From contig NC_092650.1 in assembly GCF_032118995.1 (NCBI RefSeq), forward strand, positions 14,506,501 through 14,570,500: 64,000 nt of DNA, written 5' to 3'. Within the stretch, counting starts at the first letter, position 1; each line of letters starts with the position of its first letter. This DNA is from Asterias amurensis. Taxonomy: Eukaryota; Echinodermata; Asteroidea; Forcipulatida; Asteriidae. A program made the position numbers and the translations under genes. Shown in pieces: positions 44,258 through 56,200 of this stretch. The notes under the pieces are model-generated. The model was not told the DNA's origin and searched no databases. It saw nothing but the letters and a program-made list of their open reading frames with translations.

Positions 44258-47200
44258 TCAGCTCTCAGTTGAGGCTGTTTTGGAAGGGACGGCTGTTACG
44301 ATTCTAAGGCCATGCATCTGCTTTACTTCTTCAGCTAATGCCTGCAGACACAAAAAAAAACCAAATAAATAAAACAAATTATCAATATTTTCATAAATTT
44401 CTGATAACGGGTTTGGGCACCTTTTTGTAAGCTCACCTTAAAATATTACTTGCTGAGGTGCTGTAGTTTCTGAGAAATTAGTCAAACAAAAGGCCTAATG
44501 GTTTTTTGTTGACATTTCACAAAATCATATGTAAATCATTGTAACGAGAAAATAAAATTAGCTGTTGCAAACAACTTACCAACCAAATGGATCGATGGTA
44601 TAAATGCAAAAAATAGTTAATGGCCTGACGTTTCGACCCTAGCAGAGTCTTTCTCGAAGGCTCATGTTTGTTGTGTTGTCATTTAGCCTTTGAGAAAGAA
44701 TCTGCTAGGGTCGAAGCGTCAGTCCGTTAACTATTTTTTGCAAATCATTGTAAAAACGGATTTCTGAGTACAGCAGCATACTGGTGTTTACGAGACTCCC
44801 CTGAAAACATGGCTATGTGATTTTCACTCTTTGTTCTCAAAAACTTGACGTGACGACTACAGTACATAAACAACCCTAGTACATAAATTTGCCTTCCATG
44901 ATTAATTGAGCTTATCTGTGACACATGAAGTCATATTCTTCCGTCATGTTTACAGACAAAGAGCCAAAGTTTGACAGGTGTAGAAAAAAAAGGCCTGTCA
45001 AATAGTGCTTCATTATACTCCGACTGGCGTGCCAAATTCCATGCTAGGGTCATTCCGTGTCAAATCACCCAATGGGTTAAACCCTACTCTCTTCAAATTT
45101 GCTCAAATTTGGTTTATGGGGTAATCGTAGCTCAACAAGCTCAAATTTCAAATTTCAGCTCCATCCGATAAACAGTTTTCGCGCTACGGCATGTTCTTTC
45201 TTGTTGATTTCGGTCAAAATGCACCTGACCTCTGACATTCAAACGACCATAAATCGGTAACCTTTGGGTCAAACTGGTTGAAATTGGTGTCTTCGGAAAG
45301 GAAATTGTGTAAGCTTTCCAAATATGTCTTCTTCTTTTTTGTAGGAACATGTTTAGGTGTGATAACCTTTTGACCTCTACTTTGACCTTGAATTTGACCT
45401 TGTGGATCACGTGACCCGGCGACGAACTTCGGTAAAAATTTACCCTTATACGTTTTCTCCACAATATAGAAAAATTAGAAATACAATAGTTTTGACTTGC
45501 CTTCAGGCTCCACTCAAAGTTGCCCTACTTGCCTATTCCTATGCAAAGTACATGTACATATACATACCTGTTCATACGCATGTATATCAAGCAAGGCTAT
45601 GGTCCCCAAGCAAAATCATAACATACATACGTATGGACATGTATCAAATGTACATGTACTTTGTACAGGAAAAGTGAAGTAGGACAACTTTGAGTGGAGC
45701 TTGAAAGCAAGCCAAAAATATTATATCTCTAAATATTTGATATTGTGGAGAAAACATATAAGGGTAAATTTTCACCGAAGTTCGTTGCCGGGTCACATGA
45801 TCCACAAGGTCAAATTCAAGGTCAAAGTAAAGGTCAAAAGGTTATCATACCTAAACATGTTCCTACAAAAGAAATAAATACATATTTGGAAAGCTTACAC
45901 AATTTCCTTTCCAAAGACACCAATTTCAACCAATTTGACCCAAAGGTTATCGATTTATGGTCAGTTGAATGTCAGAGGTCAGGCGCATTTTGACCGAAAT
46001 CAACAAGAAAGAGCATGCCATAGCGCGAAAACCGTTTATCGGATGGAGCTGAAATTTGAAATTTGAGCTTGTTGAGCCACGATTACCCCATAAACCAAAT
46101 ATGAGCAAATTTGAAGAGGGTAGGGTTTAAAATTGCCTTTTTTGGGGGTGATTTGACACGGAATGACCCGCTAGTATCATCAAAGGCACAATTCATCCAA
46201 ATATTTCCCCAACCAAGATTTGTTATCATTATTTTCGTAACTTTCTGTTTTAACTAAATAAAAAAGATGCCTAAAAAACGAACTTCATCAGTGTAGCTTG
46301 CAAGCATGAGGAAACCTGTACACATTTTTTTTAAGTGAACCCAAAACATCGGAATTAACCCAACTCTTCCAACTCCTGTGCCCCCACTTAAACAGGGCTT
46401 GAATTTGGGTGAAAATCCACAAAACCACAGAGCTTGTGTAGCCAAAATCAGGCTTTATTAAGGGGGAAACGAGAACGATAGCAATTACGATCATGGTGCA
46501 CAGAGAAAGCATTGTAATGGTTGAACTGCTCCACGCAGAATACGCACTATGCTCATTCAACCGATAGAATGCGTTCTCTTTGCGTCGTTATCGTTCTCGT
46601 TCTCGTTATTGCTGCAGTGGGACAGGGCCTTTATAATGGTCAATTTGCTCCGCACAGAATACGCCCATGCTTATTCAACCAATCGAGGGGGTGTATTGAC
46701 AACGTTTACGTTTTCGTTATCGTTATCGAGGCCTGTGTGACTGGGCCTTAAACCTACATCATGGTGTACGCTTTAATAGACCTTTCAGACTTTTTACCCA
46801 TTCTTTTAATATCTTACCGAGGGCAGAATAATGAGAAAACAACCTCAAAGTACAAAAAAATAACATGCCTGATTTTTTTTTTTACATTGACCAGGATTGA
46901 AATAATTTATTTAAAGCCATTATACACTTTTGGTAAACAGTATTGTCCGAGTCCCACACTTCGTGTATCACAACTTATATATAAAATAACAAACCTGTGA
47001 AAATTTAGGCTCAATCCGTCATAGGAGTCGGGAGAAAATAACGGGAAAACCCACTCTTGTTTCCGCATGTTTCGCCGTGTCATGACATGTTTAAAATAAA
47101 TCCATAATTCTCGCTATCAAGAATTGATATTGTTTTACTGTTTTCTAAAAAAGTAAAGCATTTCATGGATAAACATTTCAAGAGAAGTCTTCCACCATTA

Positions 47201-50200
47201 CCTTCTGTAAGCCCTGTAAATTATTTGTAAATCTGTGAACTTTTTTTTTTTTTCTGTACCGAAAGTGTATAATGGCTTTAAAAAGCGCTACACACTTTAA
47301 CAAACTTGAACAAGCTTTAAAACCAAGAGAAGATTTATCTCATTTATGTAGGGAAGAGTCATTATCATGGAAACATATTTATCACATGACACTACAGTAA
47401 ACATTTGAACAACAACACCAGACAGCCTGACTTGTTCACTATGTTGATATTAAAGGCATGGCTACACCTTTGGTAATTGTCAAAGACTAGTGTCCTCACT
47501 TGGGGTATCCCAAGTATTGGTGTATCCCAACTTCAAGTCTGTGAAAACTTGGGCTCAGTAGGTCACCTAAGTTGCAAGAGAATAATGAACGAAATAACAC
47601 CATTGATGCACAAACTTATGTGCTTTGAGATGCCTATAAAGGCTTCAAAAACTGTTATTAATTGAGTGAGAAATTACCTCAACTCAAAAACTACGTTACT
47701 ACGGTAAATTTAATCATGGGAAATTGTCTTCCTCCATGTTTTAATATTGAGTGAGTTGTTACTTCTGTCTCAAAAACTACCTTATTTCAGCAGAGGGAGC
47801 CCTGTCTCGCAATGTTTTATAATAGTTATAAACATCTGTCCATTGCTCGAATACCAAGTAAGTTTTTGTGCCAACAATCATTTTGAGTAATTACCAATAG
47901 TGTCCTGTGCCTTTAATGGCCCAATCCTTCTATCAACAGGCCTCTGGCCTGCAGTCCATTGTAATATCCAGGCCCCTGCTATCATAAGTTTATTCACTCA
48001 AAGCCTGTATCAGCAGACTGGGAAATTGAGTCAACACCTGCTGTTGTATAATGAAGCTGCAGGGAAAATTTGGCGGAGAGATGAGGGAAATTCCCCTCCA
48101 TACACCTGTCTATGGTTTATTCAAGCGCACTGTTGCAATTGAGTTCTCTAAAGGGTGTAATTGATGTACAATGTACATTACGATTAATTTATGGTCGTGG
48201 CTGAGTGTCAAGTGCACCAGACTCACTAGGCCCAACTTCGTTAAGCCCAGGCCTGATACTTCACAGAGGCAACAAAGGCAATTGCCTCCTTCGTGCCCCA
48301 AGGTCGTTGCCTTGGTGCCCTTGAAATGCCCCAGTAGAAATTTACAATTTCCTCATAGGGTGCTCTTTACCAAGGAGAAATTGCCTTGGTGCCCTTGCAG
48401 GCCTGTATGCTTCATTTTTGAAAAGGCAAGGGCACCAAGGCATTTTCTCTTTGGCAAAGGGCACCCTATAAGGAAATTGTAAATTTCTACTAGAGCATTT
48501 CAAGGGCACCAAGGCAATGGCAAGGGGCAACGGAGGCAATCGCATCCGTTGCCTCCGTGAAGTATATCAGGCCTGCCTTGCCCTTTCAAAAACTGAGGAC
48601 ACAGGCCTGTAAGTCGATTAAGCAGGAAATACTGTTTAAAATATCCCTGCTTAGCAGTAATGAGCATGATACCAGTCACATGTTGTTTGTGTGTGGACAT
48701 GGTATTTTGGCTGGTAACTTTTGTTCTGGTGGTAAGCACACTTTTGTTGTACTTAGCTACTTGCTGTGCTTATATAAGCATTTCTTTGAAATTGGGCCCT
48801 GATATTTCTGGTCAGAATGTGTGGGCTTGAGTCCAGGGGCCAATTTCATAGAGCTGCTTAAGCAAAAAATTTGCTTAAGCACGAAAAATAGCTCGCTTAT
48901 TTTACACATGTTACTGGCCAAAATTTCATGCCACATACATTGCTTATGACTAGTATTTAGCTGTTGTTTACTTAGCATAACAATTGGGTAGAGTCTTGGC
49001 CGGTAATCTGATTTTACTAAGCAATTGATTTTTTGCTTTTTTTAAGCAAAATTTTGTGCTTAAGCAGCTCTATGAAATTGGGCCCTGGTGATGACACATG
49101 TGTCCTTAACAGACTGGACACTCAAAATAATTTTTAGCATTAAAACTTGGGACCAAGCAATGGAGAGCTGTTGATAGTAAAAAACATTGTGAGAAACGGC
49201 TCACTCTGAAATAACATGGTTTTTGAGAGGAACTTTCTCACTCAAATATGCCATGTTTAGATATCCAAAAAGCTCACATATTAATGCATCAAGGGTGTTT
49301 TTTCTCTCATTGTTCACTTGCAAATTTTGCGATGACCAATTGAGTCAAAATTTGCACAATTTTTTTATTTTATACATTGGGATACACCAAGTGAGAATAC
49401 TGGTATTTGACAATTTAAAGGCAGTGGCACTAATTGGTAACTACTTAAAATAATGTATATTAGCGTAAAACCTTACTTGGTAACGAGTAATGGGGAGAGG
49501 TTGATGGTGTTAAACATTTGTGAGAAACGGCTCCCTCTGAAATAACATAGTTTTCAAGAAAGAAGTAATTTTTCACAAATTTGATTTTGAGACCTCAGAA
49601 TTAGATTTTGAGGTCTCGAAATGAAGCATCTGAAAGCACACAACTTCGTGTGACAAGGGTAATTTTTCTTTCATTATTATCTCGCAACTTCAACGACCAA
49701 TTGAGCTCAAATTTTCATAGGGTTTTTATTTTATGCATGTGTTGAGCTACACCAAGTGAGAAGACCTGTCTTTAACAATTAACATTAGTTTCCAGTGTCT
49801 TTAAGCAACATTTTCCACGAAGCAGCTCTATAAAATTGGGTCCAGATGTAGAAATACTGTTACTACCTCTGTCATGGAGGGTGACATGATATGGGTATTG
49901 TGTCAGATTTTTTGCCCTAAACATTAAAAAATATATTTTTTTGAGTGAATGGTATTTCAAAGAGTATCACCTGCTTTAACAAAAAAAGTTTAACTTTTAC
50001 TTTTAATGGTCAGGAACCATGACAAAAATTTAAAACGTTTCTTATAAAACACATAAGAATTGGTCACGTGATATATCGTCAGATCCCAACAAAAACTAAT
50101 TTTGAGCACTTTATTTCACTGCTACTAATAATTGGCGGACTTTTTTGAGCAATGGCTCAAATAAAAGCTTGTAACTTTCTCGACCCCCTTCAAAATACCT

Positions 50201-53200
50201 ATTGAATTTTAAATCAAAATTTTGGGGTCAAATCGGCCAAAAATCTGACAAAGCATCTTTAAGGGGAAACACTCCATTTAAACATTTTGAAACACTTTGT
50301 GACTTACAAGGAAGTGCATAGAGAAAAAAAAACATAACTTAATTTAAATGGATCTATGTTTGTCTATTACATCACTACTTCAAAAGTACTTTGAGGAAAT
50401 AAAAAAAAAGTAAATAGATCGCCTGAAGCATTTCATAGTTTGTATAATTCCCAGGATGAGAAATTTCAGATATCTGTTTTTAGATTTTTTTTTTTATCAA
50501 AGCACATGTTCATGTGTATCTGCTTGACAGTGTCAGTTATTTTCTTTAGCTAAAAAGCGATTCTGCTCCTTGATTTGACTTCTCTAGTTCTGAGAATACT
50601 GCTTCCAAAAAGTTTCTTAGAATTTCTATTAAATATGGCATGTCCTTGACTCAAGGCTGTTGGCATAGTGTGCCCCGGCCTGATCGATGCAGCACGATTC
50701 GGCAGTCTCTGCATGCAGTGCATACACGAACATTGTATACATTGTATAGTACAGTACATTGTACAGCGAGAACAGTATAGCGAAGTCGTGAGTACGGTCG
50801 TGTCTTTCTACTTTCAACCTCGCACACGTGGCTCAAGCTACTTAGAAAGTACTCATGTAGAGTACGTGTACCGTGCAGATGGTACGCATGTACACAATAA
50901 TAATAATAACAATAATAACACTTTAAATGCGCACATATCCACCCTGCTGGGTGTTCGAGGCGCAGTAAAAAACAAAAACAAAACAAAAACAAAACAAAAA
51001 CAAAACAAAACACAACACAAAGAAAAACAGACACAACAAAATTAGTCATTGAAAAACCTGTGACATAAGATAAGTTTTTAGAAGAGACTTGAATTTTGCG
51101 GTACAAAGACAAGATCGAAGATTAAGTGGTAGAGAGTTCCAGATGCGTGGCGCGGCTGAAGAAAAAGACCTGTCACCCCATGAGTGTCGAGACTTGGGTT
51201 CAATTAGGAGAAGCACAGAACTTGATCGTAGATTCCTTGATGGAGTGTAAACTTGAAGCAGTTCAGAAATATAGTGGGGAGCCTTGCCATTAAGAGCTTT
51301 GTGGACAATGAGCATCAGCTTGAAGATGATTCGTTGAGAGATAGGGAGCCAGTGTAGTTGTTTCAGAATGGGGGTGATAGAACAGGATTTTCTAGACAGT
51401 GTCACAATGCGGGCAGCAGTATTTTGGAGCCGTTGAAGTCGGGAAATCTGGTTGTTTGGAAGACTGTAGAGAAGAGCATTGCCGTTGTCAAGACAAGAAG
51501 TAACAAATGCGTGAATGACCTTTTCAGTGGCACTTTTGCAGTATGTGTACATACATGTACGCTGTACACGTACATGTAATATGCATGCTTTGTGTTATGT
51601 ACATGGGGGCATGTGCGCTGGCGGAATTCAGTGGGGACTAGGATTTATGCAGGTCGCGGCTGGCAGGAGCGCCTTGATCAAGGCTAGGCATGTGTTGGCT
51701 GATTGGTCTTGTTCACTAGACCCAAGCTCTAGTCCCAACTAAATTGTGCTTTCCAAAACAAGGTTACCAGCTAAACTACCATATGTACCAAGTACAATTT
51801 GTGACTCACTGGTATACTGCTCATTTCTATATTTTAAGCAATATTTCCCCATAAAGTAGCTCTATAAGTGTACACTGCGTAGTATATTTCCAAAGAAATT
51901 ACTTTTTCCTGTAAGTTTGCAATGGGTTAGAAGTGTTCAAAGGTCAAATAAATTTTCACTGAAATTTCTAGTATACTGGAAAGGGGCTCATGTACACTGT
52001 AGCATTTTTAAGACCAAACCTCTTCCAGTTCCCCAAGTAGAAAAGGAATTTTATTTCCTAGAAAAAAAAAGGAACAAAAAATGCAGAGAAAAATGCCTTA
52101 CCTGTGTAACCATACGGTGTTGTTGGAGAGTGCGTTTACCGTCAAACTCCTCTGATTCAATGGTAACTTCATACATAGCTCCACAGCCCCCTGAGGAAGA
52201 AACAAACAGTGTGAGACAACATTCCACGGTCCAATGATAGAGCTGCTTTTAAGAAGCAGAAAACGTTGCTTAAAGACAGTGGACACTATTGGTAAATGTC
52301 CAATAGTCTTCACAGTTGGTGTATTTCAGATACATTTACTTCATGTCAACATCAAGTGTATCTCAACATATGCATAACATAAAATTTGAGCTCAATCGGT
52401 CATCAAAGTTGCAATATAATATTGAAAGAAAAAAAAACGCCCTTGTCACACGACTCAAAAGAATCAAAGTTTATAATTTCAACGTTTCTGTAAATTAGGT
52501 CCAACAAAATCATTTCCAATTTTAGAAACAACTTTATGAAGACCAATTTGCAGTTCCCACCTTGCCAATTAGAATGAGTTAAACCCCATTTCCAAAAGAT
52601 CACATACCTGACACGTCTTGTACTTGGACTGCCACTGCCTTAGGAAACTTATCCCGAAGAATACTCTTGAGTTTTTGTTCACCTTGAGTGAGCACCGTGC
52701 TATCAGATAAGCCCCTCCATCGTTGAGGGAGCTGGATAAAAAGAAACAAAGTTACACTTACAGGCAGTCCAAAGGATTTTGTTAGAAAATGTTCAATAAC
52801 AACCTGTGTTTTATTTGTTTGTGTTTGTCGCATTGGAAGAGGAAGGCTGAAAGCTAGATGGACTGCCACCATCACTTATTAGGTTTTTAAAAGAAGTACA
52901 TGTAGTATTCAAGTGCTAACGCGCATGAGTTATCGACAACAGCTCTGGACAGGGATGCAGAGGGTTCCGTTTGAAGGGATTTTGGTTCAACCACAGAGCA
53001 ACAGATGCCCTAATTGGCTCAAAGGCAGTGGACACTATTGGTAATTGTTAAGGACTAGCCTTCACAGTTGGTGTGTCTCAACATATGCATAAAATAACTA
53101 ACCTGTGAAAATTTGAGCTCAATCGGTCATCAAAGTTGCGAGATAATAATGAAAGAAAACACCCTTGTCACACCCTTGAAGTTGTGTGTGTTTAGATGGT

Positions 53201-56200
53201 TGATTTCGAGACCTCAAGTTCTAAACTCGAGGTCTCGAAATCAAATTCGTGGAAAATTACTTCTTTCTCGAAAACTATGGCACTTCAGAGGGAGCCGTTT
53301 CTCACAATGTTTTATACCATCAACTTCTCCCCATTACTTATCACCAAGAAAGGTTTTATGCCCAATTTTTTTTGGAGTAATTACCAATAGTGTCCTCTGC
53401 CTTTAATTTAGTAATTATTTTGTAATTTGTAATAACAGTTTTGTTTACTATTAGTTACTTTAGTAACTTTGGCTACTCATTTATGCATAAGCGGGAGAAT
53501 TTTTTTTATAGCAAAAATTAAATTTATTACTTATTAGCCAATACTTGGGCTACTGTACTGAGGAATATAGGCCCTATCCAGCGACTTTCTTTTATTTGGA
53601 AACAATTCAAAAACAAAACATCACTGACCCGAGCAAATATAAATAGCAATACTCTGAGCTCTGAGGACGAGGTTGGAGATTGCATGTTGTACATTTAATA
53701 TACACGTAATATGGTTATTACACTTTCTCTACTGGGCCAACTCCAACCAGCCAACAGAGGGCGCTGTTTGAACATACATTTGGATAACATGATGGTCTTG
53801 AAAGTTGAAATCCTTTTTCCAACAGACAAAACACTAGCCAGAATAGATTGATGAAGGAAATAAAAGTAATACATTTATAATCAATAATATGAATCTTACA
53901 CATGTATTTAACATGTTTAATGCTTTATTTATTTATGCTCAAACGCTGTTTTAAAACAATCCAGGTCATTGTGTCGGCAGTTGTCGTCAGTAGTTGTCGG
54001 CTTTTTAAAAAGAATGTTTAGTTTAGTTCGAACACTACTTCTAAACTTCTAGAAACTATAAGGCTCCCCCGTGAAGGAGCCTTATTATACAAATATTGAG
54101 TGGCTCAGAGTGGAATGGGAGGAATATTATCGCTCGGTAAAATTTGGACTGTTCCATTTCACGTGGCAAATTTTTATTGTGAAATTACACCCGTTTCTCT
54201 TTGAGTCGGCCTGTTGGATTCAACAGTCACGATGTGTGTTCTACAGCTATTTTGAGACACGCAGAAGCCGAATGCTAGTAATTTTACTAATAATAATGCC
54301 TTGCAGTAACACTGCTGCCTTACCAAAAGACGTGCGCACGCAGTGATGTTTTTACTCAGCTTTTTCGCTTCATCCGAAAAGTACCGTTGCACGCTGGCAG
54401 CATGCAATCGAAAGGCCAATGGTACTTTTCGGATGGAACGAAAAAGCACGGTGAGCGACTCAGCGTGCAATGGTAATTTTACTTGCTATCACGTGACGGA
54501 CAATCCTCCAATCAAATGATGGCAAGGATCTGCTTGAGTGTTATATAAGAGTTTCTACTCTAAGGTTTCTAGAACTAGAAGTATTCCTATTCGAACGAAT
54601 ACCGGACACTTCGGCACCTTGCAAAGTCGGCACCTGCAAAGTCGGCACCTTGTAAACTCGGCACCATGCACACTCGGCACCCACTCGGCACCAAGCATGT
54701 CGGCACCAAACAAACTCGGCAGTGCCGAGTTTGTTTCGGCACCGGCCTTTTTTTGACTAACAAACTCGGCACCAAGCGAAAAATTAATATCACCTCGAAG
54801 AGTCAAGTGGTTACCAATAGACTATACGTGCGTGTACTTACACAATAAAAAATGGTTTGGTAGTTTTAATAGTAGCTTTGTAAACAATGTAAAATCACTA
54901 ATTCTATGGTGATGAAAATTCCGAACTATCGAGAACATTAATTTGGGCCCCGGAAGTTTATCGTCCGGCCCGCATGTGCCGTGGTTTAGTCAACAAGTAG
55001 GCCGCATGTCGGTGAAAGTGCGGTGCCATTTTCTTATGATTTTGGCTCTGATTATATTTAATAAGGGTTTGTTTAGTTAGGTTAATAATTTTCAATGGAT
55101 TTTTGCCTCTTAACAGAGCGTGATTTAAAGGCACTGGCTGAATAATTTCCCGAGGGCACCGTTTTGTGCGTGATATGGATGGCACGCACACGCCTGATCG
55201 TTAGTGGTGTGCACACTCCTTCCAGTGCAATTGTTTTAGTTTGTTTTTTACGATAATCAAAAATCATATTCCAATAATATTTGCAAGGTTTTATAACAGA
55301 ATCAAGCTTTTTATGGGACTATGATCATGATGATGGTGGGACTGATATAATAAACACCACACAGTGTGAAAATCGAACTTTTTCAACTAGGTGCCGAGTT
55401 TGTATTTGTACATGTGCCGAGTTTGTGGGTGCCGAGTTTGCAAGGTGCCGAGGATGTGGGTGCCGAGTTTGCAAGGTGCCAACTTTGCAGGTGCCGAGTT
55501 TGCAAGGTGCCGAAGTGACCGGTACCCATTCGAAAACGAAACAGGTCAACTCGTACCCAAGTCAACTCGTACCCAAGTCAACTCGTACCCAAAATATTAT
55601 ACCCAAGTCAACTCGTACCCAAGTCAACTCGTACCCAAGTCAACTCGTATCCAAGTCAACTCGTATCCAGGTCAACTCGTACCCAAGTCAACTCGTACCG
55701 TATATAACGTACGTTGTATGCCGGTACGGAGAATCCGTGCGGCGTGATTTTATAAGCTACTCACTTTTATTAAAAATAATTTCTTCTCACGAATTTCGTT
55801 TTTAATAATGCTAGATGTTCATCTCTCTTCTGCTTTTTTTTTTCTTGATTCTTTTTTTTTTCGGGGGGAAGGGGGGTTTGATTTCTTTAAGATGTTTTAC
55901 GGTAGTATTCTTCTAACTAATGTTTTAAACAGTCCAGGCTGTAATTTCGTTTTTAATGTTTGGTGCTTATAAAGACATATGAGACATAAAAAGGGTTAAT
56001 TTTTGTTTAACGGTTCTTCTCTTTATTGCTTAAAAACAAACTCATTCAATATAAAAACATACAATGTATAGTACGCAAACGTTCCATGTTTTTCTTGTTA
56101 AAGGGTTCCCATTAGAAAATATCATGATAAAAATTCATTCTCATTCATCTGCGTATGTTCTGATTATCTTTTTACATGTATCTGCAACATGAAAAAAAGA

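Noticed and set aside
54174-54470. Minus-strand ORF with a mitochondrial-looking N-terminus, tested as BOLA3 exon 1
   Set aside because: It lies largely in a small palindrome, and its only nearby donor leaves phase 2, which does not fit BOLA3 exon 2 (phase 0). The exon at 56611-56582 fits in phase.
55281-55805. 174-aa and 118-aa ORFs with periodic peptides
   Set aside because: They are translations of the 16-bp tandem arrays. A 16-bp unit is not a multiple of three, so the peptides cycle through frames, and the frame stays open because no unit frame has a stop.
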